A stretch of 64,000 bases of DNA from Whitmania pigra (GCA_021613335.1 JAJTWR010000242.1:826501-890500), one strand, 5' to 3'. Positions 15,744 to 27,265 are shown, counted from the stretch's first letter. The notes: generated from the letters alone by a model not told the origin. Numbers and translations are program-made.

Positions 15744-16473
15744 ATGGCCGGCAGCAGATTGGAGAAATTGGGCAGTGTTTTCACCAGGTATTTTATTGCC
15801 GCAAACTTTAGTATATCTTGTTTTGCTTTGAGTTATCACGTCGCAACCGATGCAAATACATTTGATTAAGAGGTAGTTGATAATACTCAGGTAATACGTA
15901 ATACGAAGGTTGACGACGTTAACATACCATTTTACATTCCGAGTTTGAGAATTAAGTAGTCTATTAATTAGAATTAATTATTTAGGATGACATCGCTTTT
16001 AAGAACTGGTGTTATAAAGGAAGCAGACAAACCTGTGTGGTATGATGTGATGGCTGCTTTTCCCCCAAAAATTGAGCCGAAATATGATAGATTTTTGGAC
16101 GAGACTCCAGTTCCAGAATTGTTATATGAGGAAGATAAACTAAGAGCGTAAGTGTTATAGTAATTGTGAGATTAAGTGCTTGAACTTTATTGTGTGATTT
16201 TTTTAAATCTCAGGAAATATTATGATTCATTCATTTGTGATGATATCATGGATTTATCTAATGTGGAAGGAATATACTCAGCCCAAAAGTTTGTAGTTTC
16301 TTTATCCTTAATGTTACTCTTTATGTTATTACAAAAATATATAAAATTCTATTTTCAGGTTTCTGAACCACTTAAAAAATATTAAAACAAAAAATCCAGC
16401 ATTGAATGATAACCAAGCTTTTGAAATTGCTGGTGAAGAGTTTTGTCTGCAAAGATCAGATTTAAAATTATAA
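15744..16473 (+). CDS. MRPS23: Mitochondrial ribosomal protein S23, complete, 4 exons
   Basis: Component of the small subunit of the mitochondrial ribosome. Exons 15744-15787, 15986-16147, 16214-16288 and 16359-16473 have GT-AG borders and consistent phase, giving 131 aa. The start MAGSRLEKLGSVFTR matches the animal MRPS23 start almost residue for residue. It is followed by KPVWYDVMAAFPP, LLYEEDKLRAKYYDSF, and a C-terminal helix region with AQKFLNHLKNIKTKNPALND and AFEIAGEEF. The protein stops where similarity to the human protein fades, so the longer, poorly conserved human tail is absent. No cleavable presequence beyond the conserved N-terminus is evident. The gene is compact, with introns of about 65-200 bp. 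Confidence 0.93.
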
Positions 16474-16559
16474 TTTTTAATTTTGGAGATGCATAACTTA
16501 AAAATGCTTTCTGAACATTTGTATTTTTGTTGTGTGGATAAGCAAGTATGTTCTTGTGT

Positions 16560-17520
16560 GTAATGATATTAAGGCTGCATTTCCCAACCATTCTGGCTCC
16601 AATAGGGATCTTTGCTGATATAAGTTTTTATGATCTTGGTTTTTGAGAAATAGTGCTCAGAGTTGGCAACACTAATAGCTCTGTTAAGGAAGATATGCAG
16701 CCAATTCACAATATTAGGTGTGCAATACCCAAGGTATGAAGTTCAAGTGGCCCATTCATTTTTGTCATTGCCCGAAGCTTCCACAAAATACTGAAATCTC
16801 TTTTTCTATATCTTCACCAAGTTTACAATCAAAATTATCATCAAGCAGATTTAAGGGTGTACTTGTGTATAAAACCATGAATCTGCAAGATTTCTCCAGT
16901 CACAGCATTTCCTGTCTCAACTCAGCCTCAAATTCTATCACTGCATTAGCCAATTCTTCACCATCAATTCGTTTCATTTTGTGGATTTGATGCTCTATGC
17001 TCATCCCCATCTCAGAGCAGACAATTTTTGGATTTGCCCACTGTGCTGCCCACCATCTTTTTTTGGTTTTTGAAGAACACAATCTCTGACCTGTGTGAAC
17101 TTTGTTACAGATCCAGCCCTTTTGTTTGAGAATACTTCTAGGCATTATGATTTTGGGTGAAACAATTTACAACTAGAACTTGACAATGCTTATCTTTTAC
17201 CAGGAGACACTTGAGGTAAAAACCTAGTCTTAGTATGTTTTGTATGCATGTTACTGAGTGCGTGCATGTTGCAATTCTCAATTGCTGAATGATTGACAAT
17301 TATGTATCAACTTCAAGATTTGACCCCATGTGATAGAAATTTCCAAATTCTATCCAATTTTGATTAATTGCATCGACGTCTACACCGGATAGGAGATTTT
17401 AACAGCAGTGATCCAAATTTTGTGTTCAGGTATTTCGTCGTAAAAACGTGTTGACATCTGTTGAAGTCGATCAAATATGTTCTTCATAACGCGCAGGCAT
17501 ATACGAACAAATTTTTCCAA
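16560..17520 (-). mobile_element. hAT-type transposase remnant
   Basis: On the minus strand the dimerisation motif reads AISVANSEHYFSKTKIIKTY near 16590-16680. Upstream is an open stretch (16900-17145) with SILKQKGWICNKVHTGQRL, and a weaker block near 17400-17500 with RFYDEIPEHKIW. The pieces are in hAT order but separated by stops and frameshifts. No terminal repeats were identified. Confidence 0.6.
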
Positions 17521-18723
17521 GAATGGAATTCCAAAAAATGTAATTAAAATTTAATAAGTGTTCTGCATCACTCCTGTTTTAGGGGTAGTAGTTTTAGTCC
17601 TCCGATAATTTGTTTGGTAGCCCTACTATCAGTAGCCAGAAAATGATTTCGGGGAGGGGGGTTCAAGTTTTTTATTTTTCCAAGTTATAAATATCACGTT
17701 GTAATACAATTTCTTACAATATTTTTGTACGACAATTAATACAAATAAAACTTATATTTTATGCGATGTGTGGCTGGGTTAAAAGGATATCAGCTTGTCT
17801 GGTTTATCACTTCAAAACAGTTACTGTTATTTTTGTTTGTAAGGAAAAGCAGATCGAATGTAATTTAAATTTCTCCAAACTGAAAAGTGTTTTGCCCAGG
17901 TGACTGACTTCTTTCGTTAACCAGCTTTCGACACAAATCAGACCCAGCATATCATGCCTCACGAGAGAGGGGTGCAGTCGGTGTGCCGCACCTGGGCTTA
18001 GGAAAGGTTAGGGGCCCATGAACATAAGAGCTCAAAATTGAAATAGGCATACAATTTTTATTGTTACTCTCTGAAGATGCTTGATGCTGATCGGGAAGGA
18101 AGGCTCACCTAATTTTTCAAAATCCAGAGTTTTTTTTATATCGGGGGAGCTATAATAATTTTAGGGAGTCTTTATATTTTATTAAGTTTGGGAAACTTCA
18201 TATCATTCTATTATTTTTCAAATTTGGCTTTCCAACCGAATCATCTAGAGATGACTAGTGCTGGAAAGGGGGCCTCTCGAACGGCACTTTTTTTTCTCTC
18301 GGAGGCTCTGTAACATCTGCCCTTTGAACTGCTGACGTCAATCTTGGTAAAACAATTAATACACTTGCATTTCTTACTAATTCAGAAACAAAATTTACAA
18401 TTAAATTTTTTTTAATATTTCGGGAGGGGGGTTGAACCCGTAAACCTCCGTAAGGGTGCCGGACTATAGAATGAAGGAGACGATATAACGAATTAGACGT
18501 TATAATTGATTATATTGAATTATAATATTATTATAGTATATAATATTATATTATTATATAGTAAATATATAATATATATTAACATGAATAATAATTACCA
18601 ATTATTATTATAATATTATTACAATATATATCAATGTTATTATTATTACTATTATTGTCATTATCAATATCATTATTACATGACTACAATATCAACCTTA
18701 ACGTCACTTAGAGCTACAAAATA
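17521..18723. other. Non-coding DNA with G-rich transposon-like end motifs
   Basis: No gene is visible. Two places carry tttcgggg-type G-runs followed by gttgaacc or gttcaag (near 17650 and 18418), resembling ends of short DNA elements. From 18500 to 18670 the sequence is almost pure A/T with ATT-rich repeats. Confidence 0.4.
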
Positions 18724-19655
18724 TTAGGGGTACCGAAAAGTTCTGTCCGATTTTCTTTAACCAAACTAAAACGTGTGATTAACATCTAGTTAGATGTTTT
18801 CAAGGTCAAATCAGGTGCAGGACACTCAATTCAACTTCAGATTTAGTTAAATCTAGTGCTGCTGATAGTTTTGAACACATTTATATCCTATGGAAAACAA
18901 AGTTTCAAAGTGAATCACATGCATCACTGCATGAATTCCACAAAGGTAGCAATCCAACAATTGTGGTGAAAAACATAATCACTATCCAAAAGGTGTGAGT
19001 GTTAGAAACTGATGTAGATGGTTTTTAGATTTAAAAATGACTTTAAAATTTCGACCTTACTGATCAATCGGGAGACCCAGCCTTTTGGATGATGAACTTT
19101 TGAAAGCTTCGGTGGAAGAAGATCCTCGACAAACAATCAGAACATTGTTCCAAAGACTTGATGCACCTTGGTCTATGCTTTGGAGCATTTGAAAAAGATT
19201 GGAAATGTGTATAAAGAGGGTATGTCAGTTCCTCATGAGCTCTCTCCAGACAACAAAACAATGCGGGTAACAATTTGCAATAGTCTCCTTTTAAGGAATG
19301 AACTCTGCCAAACAAGCTCAAGAAAAAATAAAGTCCTTAGGCTGGGAAGTTCTTCTTCACTCTTTATACTTGCCAGATCTTGTTCCATCAGATTTTCACT
19401 TATTTCGTTCATTAGAGCATTTCATCAGTGAAAAAATATTTATAAATGTTCATGAAGTTGAAGAGGAGTTTGATTCCTTTATTTCTTTCAAAAATCTTAA
19501 TTTTTTGAAGGGGGATTAAAAAGCTCTAAAGTAAATGGACAAAGGTTATATCTAATGATGATGATATCTTGTTGAGCAATAAAAAATTTTCAGTAATACT
19601 TCTTTCAATTATTATTCCTAACAAAAATTGGGACAGGACTTTCCGGCACCCCCAA
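18724..19655 (+). mobile_element. Tc1/mariner element, internally deleted and inactive
   Basis: Both ends carry a terminal inverted repeat: left ttaggggtaccgaaaagttc, right (reverse complement) ttgggggtgccggaaagtcc. TA dinucleotides flank it on both sides (18722-18723 and 19656-19657), the expected target duplication. The 932-bp body keeps fragments of a mariner transposase on the plus strand, including LPDLVPSDFHLFRSLEHF, which holds the third catalytic-acid region, and earlier DPRQTIRTLFQRLDAPW. Frames are broken by several stops, and the body is shorter than a typical ~1.3 kb element. Confidence 0.9.
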
Positions 19656-20132
19656 TAATGCTATGTCAGAGCTATTAGGAAAAAAAGATTTATATTGTTT
19701 TCATTTTTTTTCTTTAATCGTCTGGCTTGATTGGTCTGTTGAACAGATGATTGAGTGATAGCATGCGTGTTACTATAATTTGTGTGAAATACTAGTTGAG
19801 GCTGATCTGCTACACCAAGATATGTAATGCAGAAAGTATTACCTATTACCTTAGTCAATATATTTTTTTATCTATGAAACATTATTAAGGCCAAAAATTC
19901 AAAAATTGAGATATATAATACATATGTATTTCCATAGAGACAACAATTTACAGAATACCAAACAGTACAGAAAATAAGCAAGGGTATAAAATCTGAGATT
20001 AAATTAAATTTCAATCTTAAAAAAACCTTAAGGATGAGCGCTGTAAAAATGGTTCACATAAAATGCTTCTGATGCTAAATGATTGGTCTTATATAGAGCA
20101 ACAGCAAATGGAAGCAACTAATGAAGGCTCAC
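19656..20132. other. Non-coding DNA downstream of the CDK9-like exon
   Basis: AT-rich, without family-like frames. If the CDK9-like exon belonged to an intact gene, its next exons should lie here or further left on the minus strand, but none is recognisable. Confidence 0.4.
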
Positions 20133-20336
20133 CCAAAAGTCCCCTGTCCAATTTTCTTCAGTTTTTCATACTTTTCATTGACATCAGGACACAAAGGAAA
20201 TTCAAGGCCCTCATATTTCAACCTCCGAGAACTTCTTATAGGTCCTCCTGCTTTCTCCTTGTTCTCATAATTCTTGCCTAAGTTGCTGAGCCGGATTGTT
20301 CGAAGCATTGGTGTTTCCAACTTCGGACATTGTATT
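20133..20336 (-). pseudogene. CDK9: Orphan CDK9-like N-terminal exon
   Basis: The exon is open throughout in one frame. It has an acceptor (tttccag) before 20336 and a donor (gg|gtgagc) after 20133. Its end reads FPLCPDVNEKYEKLKKIGQG and then TFG, matching the start of CDK9 up to the glycine-rich ATP loop, which is split at the donor. CDK9 is the P-TEFb kinase that phosphorylates the RNA polymerase II tail. No exon for the rest of the kinase lobe is visible toward lower coordinates before MRPS23. Either the gene continues beyond a very large intron or this is a relic exon. The upstream half of the exon (RTIRLSNLGKNYENKEK) is not part of the usual CDK9 start. Confidence 0.6.
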
Positions 20337-20990
20337 CTGGAAACAACAAATAATTCAACATTCTTTACGAAATGCTTTTAAAAATTGATAAAGCAAAAAA
20401 TTCTTCAAATAATTATTGAGGTTATCCAGTCAGAACTTCATTATCCTTGTTGGTGGGTATCCAGTTCAACTAAACCTTTATTTAAAGCCTATGAATATTT
20501 CATCTGTTATTAGTAATTAAATACAAATAAGGAATCAGTCTTTTCAATGTCTAAATTGTTTCCTCATCTTCTTAACTATAATTCTTACAGCCAACATACT
20601 CAGGTTAGCTCATACAAGAATATAGCTTCCTCAACCAAAGTTTATCCACAATTGTCATAGGTTTCATAAAAAAAAATGATTCCGAAGAATTTACAGCAGT
20701 TATTTTCAAAAGCAAAAAAATGTATTTTACTAAACATATTTAAACATCATAACCATCTTTACAAAGTTAATTAAGCAGTAAAATTGATTTTTGCATTTTA
20801 AAATGCTGCCCGCACATGGCAGTTGTTTTTTGTTCTTGAACTTGTGGCATTGAATCAAGGCTGCCCCTTATTTGGCCTAATCACATCCCTACTGTGCCAT
20901 CGCCGAGAAATTTTTCAAAGATATCTCTTCCCTTGCTACACCTTAAATTATGTATTTAATACCTGTAGAAATCTTTAGAATATCCAAAAT
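20337..20990. other. Non-coding DNA, nothing recognised
   Basis: No supported gene or repeat between the CDK9-like exon and the pseudogene. Confidence 0.4.
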
Positions 20991-21760
20991 CATCATCATC
21001 CCCATTGTCGAAACAAGGATGTACAAACAGTCCATCTTCTCCGTTCCAGTCAGATTCCGCATCAGCTTGCCATTCCAGTGAACCACTGAGATCAGAATTT
21101 GATTGAAATGTTGGACAATTTTGTTTCTAATGCTGGATAGCCTTGTCCAACAGCCATAGAAGTCTCAACAATGATCATTAAAGAAGGCCTGTTGCTCATT
21201 CTAGTTCTATCAAATGTAGATGACAGCCGTGTCCTCCTTGTTGGAAAGAAGAGCAGTGCTTGTTCTTGGCCCTAGGTAATGATTTTAAGGCTTAACCTGG
21301 CTTTCTTCTGACTCACTGGTATGCTACTCTTTAATCTCAAACAAGCTAACTTTATCAGATTGGGATTGGCTTAGTCATTTTTTAAATATCTCCCTTTTCT
21401 TATTCTGCTTTTATTCTAGCAGTACATTGTCAACTCTGACCATCCAGCCTGGTCCTTATTATTTTTTGGCGATTCCAGATCGTCTTCATCATTCTCAATG
21501 AGCTCCATGGCTTCAACATAAGTAATGTCAAAGTGTTCTTCCATTACAGCCGAAAATGTAGTTTCAATTTTCTACAGTCTCGTAGAATAATTGCTCAAGT
21601 TTTTTGATAGAATTTTGATTATACATGAGTTGAATTTTAGCTCGCAATCAAAAATCCTCAACTCTATCAATAATACGAGTTGCTTTCTGATATCCTCTTT
21701 CAGAAATTTGTGGAGGTGTAGAAGGTAACCCAGAACCTGTTTCCATGGTATCAATTTATT
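20991..21760 (-). pseudogene. Decayed intronless coding sequence, family unknown
   Basis: Read on the minus strand, an uninterrupted protein-like text is broken by stops and frameshifts but not by introns. Successive pieces are GSGLPSTPPQISERGYQKAT and RIIDRVEDF, MEEHFDITYVEAMELIENDE, LGPRTSTALLSNKEDTAVIY, and SGSLEWQADAESDWNGEDGL followed by an acidic tail. The acidic, soluble character and lack of introns suggest a retrocopy of a host mRNA, now dead. I do not recognise the parent gene. Confidence 0.5.
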
Positions 21761-22496
21761 TCTTTCAATCAGAAGAGACAAATGTGAATGCCATTTGAAA
21801 ATACTTAGATCTTTTATTATGTATAATTTTTATTTTTTTTTTATATATAATTATTATGTATAATAATTCAATATGATAAAGAAAATGTTAAACAAGGCAA
21901 TGGTAGAAATTTTATTTTAAAATGCAAGATGGTTACTAAATTCTAGAACATTTAATTATAAGATTTATTTAAATCCCACACAAAATGTCTAAGAATTTCG
22001 TGAAGAAAATTAACTATCTAAATAAATATACTAAAAACTATTGTTTGGTATATGTGCAATTACATTTACATTTAGTAAGTTATCAAAGCAATCAGAATTG
22101 TATTAAAATATCAAACATTTATATGAGCCTTGGTTTTTCTACAAAACCTAATTTTCGTTGGAAACAAAAACTTTGTGGAGCAACCTCTATTGTCCTATCC
22201 TGCTCATGCATGGGCTGAACTATATATATATATATATATTGGAACTGGTCTGAGGGCAGACAAAAACATCATAAAACTTTGAAAATAAGGGCCACCCAAA
22301 AACCTAATCACCAACATTCAAATTTGGATATGACAAGATTGCATGTTTATACATTAAAACATTAAACATTGCATACGTAATAAACAACCTTTATGGTTGG
22401 TTAACTCTATAACAAATTAACCCAAGTATTCTCATCCAACAAATGACTAGTCTTCACAGATTAAACCAAACATTCCCATCTGCATGACAAGAACAT
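21761..22496. other. AT-rich DNA with TA repeat
   Basis: Low-complexity A/T DNA with a TA microsatellite at about 22220-22239. No coding evidence. Confidence 0.5.
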
Positions 22497-22690
22497 GGGC
22501 GTGCAGGTTAGCCGAATGGGTTACGTGCCTGCATACGGCGGTAATGACAACAGTCGTAATGTTTCGTGTTTGAAACCCAGCCTGCACTGCCGCCAGCGCC
22601 CTTGGGAAGGAGCGCTATATAAATGGTTACAAGAAGTGCCTCTGACGCTATGCATATGGCGCTATATAAATAAAGTTACAAAACAAGATG
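22497..22690 (+). mobile_element. tRNA-derived SINE, copy 1
   Basis: The head has RNA polymerase III promoter-like boxes: A-box region ttagccgaatgggttacg near 22506 and B-box region tgtttgaaacc at about 22568. A conserved tail follows with two copies of gcgctatataaat separated by ~45 bases. Two further full copies with the same head and tail lie on the minus strand at 29.42 and 41.06 kb. Open frames across it are incidental. Short direct repeats (acaaga) at both sides may be the target duplication. Confidence 0.85.
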
Positions 22691-23177
22691 AAAATGAAAA
22701 AGATTCAAAAAAACAATTAACAAACGTAATTGGGGATAAAGAAGAAATTGAAAAGATGATCAATAAAGCTGATATAATTAGGACATAGAAAATGAATAGA
22801 TTCTTCAGCAAAATTCAAAAAGTTAAGGGAAAATATCATTACATGCACAAAAATGTGCATCTAAACTAAACCACTAAAGATTTTGTGTTGGGATTAACCA
22901 TGACAAAATTCCCCATTGATTTTTACCATACTGAAAAATTTAACCCAACAGTGATAGCAGCAGTAACACTGTGTAATAAAAATATCCATTACTCTTTCTG
23001 TTTCTACTAAAATATTACAAAATTGAAAGAAACATTGTATCGTACATTAATCAATTACATTACCCAGCAGTGACAAAGTTGACTTATCGTAAAGTTTTAT
23101 AATATTAAATGCAATTTTCAATATTATTAAAGCTAATTTAGATGGTTTTGACTAATAGCCATTCAGTAAAACCTCAA

Positions 23178-23414
23178 GTAATTGATTTGACAAAAAAGTG
23201 CCAATATTGTAATGGAAATGCGGATATGCAGGTAAACTAAAGTAATTAAACAATTTAAAAACCAGAAACGAACCCGAACCAGTTAACCCTTTTATCGTAA
23301 TTGATTTGACAAAAAGTGCCAATATTGTAATGGAAATGCGGGTATGCAGGTAAACTAAAGTAATTAAACAATTTAAAATCCAGAAACGAACCCGAACCAG
23401 TTAACCCTTTTATC
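23178..23414. repeat. Tandem duplication, ~119-bp unit, two copies
   Basis: The unit starting gtaattgatttgac at 23178 is repeated from 23297 with only a few differences and ends near 23414. No coding content. It is a recent local duplication. Confidence 0.95.
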
Positions 23415-23754
23415 GTAAATGTTTACACCGACATTTTTAATCAGCCTTAGAATAATGCTAATATAATTATTGTGGATATAGCACTCGTCAGGAAGAAAAA
23501 TTTCAAAATATTTTTTGAGTTTTTTTAATGAATTAAATTTTCTGGTCTATCTTAAGAGTCATGGCAAATGACCATCTAGTGTTTTTTAGTTGACAAAAAA
23601 AAATCGTTTACGTCTCTTGCCATAAATAACTCAGAAAAATAATTGTATTTGTTCACAGCCTATTAAGTTTATTGCAATTTTTAAGCAAGCAAAGCAAATA
23701 TACTTGTAAATTTAAACAGCCGGACCAGCCCCGGATTTACTCCAGTGCAGTATA

Positions 23755-23937
23755 GTGGCAGATTTAGTGGGGGATCGGGAGGCATGTCCTCTCTATGATT
23801 TGGAAAGTATAAGAAAAATTAATTAAATGTATGAAATAAAGGTTATTACAAGATAAAATTATTTAAATCTGTTTTAATTTAAAATTTGTTTAAATTGTTA
23901 CTATGATTTACTTTGGGCGAAACTCTTAGATCCGCCA
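23755..23937. mobile_element. MITE-like element, copy 2
   Basis: Ends ggcagatttagtgggggatc and tcttagatccgcc are the same family as the element at 479-690, with a shared internal stretch around tttggaaagtataag. Non-coding. Confidence 0.55.
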
Positions 23938-25430
23938 ATAGTGCAATGGAGGCCGTAATTCTCTGCGCCAGTCCCGCTGCCATATTCACATCACAAATAG
24001 GGTTTCTTCTTTTGGAGGAGGCCAGGGACGTCATTTCAGCTTTTTTTTCTAAGTTCCCTATCAAAACTTGGGGAGATAACTTTTTGTTTTAGTCTAAAGT
24101 CCCACTTCCCCTGCCCAACACTCCCTAAATACCGTCCCTGGTGGAGGCCCCTATACAGTGGCACATCCAGCCATAATCCGGCACTGAGTCCAACTTTTTT
24201 CATGAGAAAGATCGCAGAAAAGATCTGGATTTGCAAGGAATATAAAATCGCAGAGTTTCACTACTTTAACCCCTTTAACGTTCAGTAAGATTTTGAAGTC
24301 ATGGTAATGGCGATCATTTCTTTGGAGAAGTAATATTTTTAATGGCAATTTTGAAAACTATTCGAAACTTTTTACTGTAAATACTGGAAAAAGTGGATCC
24401 ATTTGGTGAATTACTAAATCGATATTATCAAAATAACGAGTTAACTCGGAGCCGAAAAGTTGAATGACGAGTTTACTCGGGTTTCCGTTTAACTAAGGAC
24501 GAAGACCGCTACAGAGGTTAACTACAGTTCGTGGAAGACTTTACATAACGCAACACAACATTAATTTACAGTGGTTTAAAGAGACTAATTTCTGTGTGAT
24601 AAACCACTCCTACTTTTTTAATCAATATCCAAATATCGATAGTCGTATTTTAAATACTTACGCTAATCTAGAAATTGCAGAACCTCCAAGAAAAATTTTA
24701 TCTATATTTTATATGAAAAAGTCTTTTGAAACGAGTCGTTATACAAAATCTTAATAATATTAGCTTATATCTAGATGATGTCAGCATTTAAAAAAACGTT
24801 TTTGTTGTAATTCCATGCTTTCTGGCCCTATCCTTGCAGTTGACCAACGGGTAGACCGTAATAAATCTGTCTGGTTCCTGGCCCCCTCTCTCGACAGCCC
24901 TGGTTATAGGCTAGGTCAGAGTCGCAATGACTTTCAGATATTGACCGCGACATTTACGACTATGTTAAAATCTATACTAATTGCAATTTGAAACATTTTT
25001 TGTTGCTGGTCTAAATCCAGGACTGAAACCGACGATCCTCACCAGGAAGAGCTCTACCAAAATGCAGGAACTCTACTGTCATCTAGTGATGACATGAACT
25101 TTAGTCTATAACTACTAACCAGTTATTTGAATTTCAATGTTGTTAGTTTAAGTTAGTTTTAGTTATTTTAGTTTTTTTATAATTTAAAAGTTGAAAGTTC
25201 AACAATGAAAGGCAGTGTGCGCTTTATTCAAATCACTAAACAATATAGAAGGCAACAAATTAGTTTCGGAGTTATTCAACACTTTCGACAAATATTTGCT
25301 TCTAAGTAATTTAAACAGAAAAATATTATTCTTGTGGTTTATATCACAGTTCTTATGGTAACGCATTATAAAGACTTCACCATAGAAGACCTAAACTAAT
25401 AGAACGCCATAGTAACTTATTGATCATTTA
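23938..25430. other. Non-coding DNA, nothing firm recognised
   Basis: No gene with family similarity. Short frames around 23.9-24.3 kb look like fragments of decayed repeats. The right half is ordinary AT-rich intergenic DNA upstream of the bZIP gene. Confidence 0.4.
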
Positions 25431-25508
25431 TTTGAATGTCGGATCCAACCGTAGCTGAATTGGCTAGCACTCTTGCAGAACCTATTCGTGTTGGTCTGCA
25501 AAGTCCAG

Positions 25509-25855
25509 TTACGCAATATCTGACCAGCACAGAATTCATGATTACGTAATGCAGGCATTCAGGCAGTCCTCTTCTAACAAAGCAACTCAGCTTGCTGGTG
25601 TTATTGCCCTCATGCCATCTTTCTTATGGATAGCCAATTATTTGGTTTCCTAGGATGTTATAAATAAAACATAGTCATTATATGGGGAATAACTTTTTCT
25701 AGACCAGAACAGGATTGGTCAAATATTCACCAATGAGAGATGACTTGCTTGCTTGCATAAAATGGATGACGTAATTCTTCTCCTGTGTCCTCTCTCTCGT
25801 ATATTGTAGCTTAACCTTCGTTCGAGTTCCTTCGTAGCTCAACTTGCGTCACGTG
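25509..25855. promoter_or_regulatory. Cluster of bZIP-type binding sites upstream of the bZIP gene
   Basis: Four motifs lie in 350 bp: ttacgcaat at 25509-25517 (C/EBP-PAR type), attacgtaat at 25541-25550 (perfect PAR-bZIP palindrome), atgacgtaat at 25766-25775 (CRE/PAR type), and tgcgtcacgtg at 25845-25855 (an E-box joined to a CRE-like half). A cataaaat stretch near 25756 could act as a TATA-like element. The nearest gene codes for a PAR/NFIL3-type bZIP protein, so auto- or cross-regulation is a plausible inference. Confidence 0.45.
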
Positions 25856-25938
25856 TGCAACTGCACACAATAGAATAATTACTTCGTTTTGCGGAACTTC
25901 GTTTTAATGCATTTTTTTATTTTATTACAGAATTTATC

Positions 25939-26430
25939 ATGAATTCTAGAAGCGATGGTCAGGAATCTCAAGAACAAACCTTCGGCAATCATTTCATCGA
26001 AAGCGGTGCCTCTTACAACAACGTTTATCCTCTTCCAAAAGTCGAATATTTCCAACCTATGGGAATACCTACATCCCAATACAACATGACATTTTCAATC
26101 AATCCCCACACTCCAAGTTCAGAAAATCGCAGCGAAACACCTCCGTCTTTCGAATGTTCACAACAACTCAAGAAGAAGGCATGCGTCCCTGTGCCAGAAG
26201 ACAAAAAAGATGAAGCTTATTGGAACAAGCGACATAAAAACAACGAATCTGCACGAAGATCCAGAGAGCAGAAAAAGGTGAGAGCTGCCAAAGTTGCAGA
26301 AGAAATAGCAAATGTTAGACTCGAAATTGCACAATACGAACAGAAACTGATGATGGCCAAGCATGAACATGATTATTACAGCAAAGAATATCAAAGACTT
26401 TACGCGATGCTGTGTTGCAGGACAACCTAG
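25939..26430 (+). CDS. PAR/NFIL3-type bZIP transcription factor, single coding exon, 163 aa
   Basis: Nuclear DNA-binding factor expected to bind TTACGTAA-like sites as a dimer. A splice acceptor (ttattacag, 25922-25930) lies just before the ATG, so there is probably a 5' UTR intron. Residues 1-90 are Ser/Pro/Gln-rich without known domains. From about residue 91 the text PVPEDKKDEAYWNKRHKNNE matches the extended PAR/NFIL3 region (K-D-E-x-Y-W) and runs into the basic region NNESARRSREQKK, keeping the Asn and Arg that contact DNA. A ~45-residue coiled coil follows (VAEEIANVRLEIAQYEQKL) with few leucines at the d positions, so dimer choice may be unusual. The protein ends soon after the zipper. 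The NNE in the basic region resembles NFIL3, but the short length prevents a firm subfamily call (HLF/TEF/DBP, NFIL3 or CES-2-like). Confidence 0.88.
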   Translation: MNSRSDGQESQEQTFGNHFIESGASYNNVYPLPKVEYFQPMGIPTSQYNMTFSINPHTPSSENRSETPPSFECSQQLKKKACVPVPEDKKDEAYWNKRHKNNESARRSREQKKVRAAKVAEEIANVRLEIAQYEQKLMMAKHEHDYYSKEYQRLYAMLCCRTT

Positions 26431-26558
26431 CCTATTTGAAATGAATTTTAATCTTAAAATGATTTGTCTCGTTGAGCCTCGTTTATACATTTAATCTCCC
26501 AGATGCTTGTTATTCGGAAGTTGTGTTATTCATGATCGTAAAGCAATATTCTGTTCTA

Positions 26559-26564
26559 AATAAA
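26559..26564 (+). terminator. Polyadenylation signal of the bZIP gene
   Basis: AATAAA about 130 bases after the stop codon, in an A/T-rich 3' UTR. Confidence 0.6.
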
Positions 26565-26579
26565 TAATAATATTTTGAA

Positions 26580-27265
26580 TAAAATATTTTATCTGTTATA
26601 AAGTATCAACTTTTCATTTATTAAATATTTTATTATCATTACATGTTTTATTTGAAAGAAAAATGCGGCATGGAAGGAACAATAATTGAATAACTCAATA
26701 GTCATTAAACTAATAAAATAAATTTTAAAAAAGTGTCAAATTGATTAATTAATAAATAAAGCGTCGATGGCAGGGATCAAAACTGTATCCCCGATATCGC
26801 CCACAGCAACCTCAGTCCAAATCATTCGGCGGAGTTGGAAATTGATAGGACGGTTTGGCTTTCACAAAGTATGTGCGGAATAATGAATTGGTGAGTTCTT
26901 TTTGTGAAGTTTAAATTGCATAAATTGGTATTTCGCGGCTAATCATCGTCCGCTTATGAAGTCTAATAATACATAAATTGAAATCTATCATTTTTAGGTG
27001 GTGGATCATGTGCCTGCCGGGAGTTCAGGCATTTCCTGATAAAGAAATGGACATTGCTGATATGTGTTTACATGCAGCAATAAGCCTCACACTTCTGGTA
27101 AGTACATTTGTGGCAATGAACGGTCAATCAATCTTATCTGTTTCTTTTCTGTGCTGCAGGTATTGGTAACTAAGGCACTGACTAGTGAGTTTTTCTCTAT
27201 TTTTGTTCCACCCAATTTACTCTTGAAGGTCTTATGTTATATTTATAAAAAAGTTTTGTAATGTT
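26580..27265. other. Intergenic DNA with one exon-like stretch
   Basis: An open stretch near 27000-27099 reads LPGVQAFPDKEMDIADMCLH and ends at a consensus donor (ctg|gtaagt). I cannot link it to a family. The rest is AT-rich and featureless. Confidence 0.25.

Noticed and set aside
22495..22788. 97-codon open frame
   Set aside because: It reads through the SINE; a matching frame occurs in the SINE copy at 29.3-29.6 kb.
23178..23414. CRISPR-like or satellite array
   Set aside because: Only two head-to-tail copies without spacers; a simple tandem duplication in a eukaryotic genome.
26158..26490. 110-codon minus frame over the bZIP gene
   Set aside because: Antisense shadow of the bZIP coding exon.
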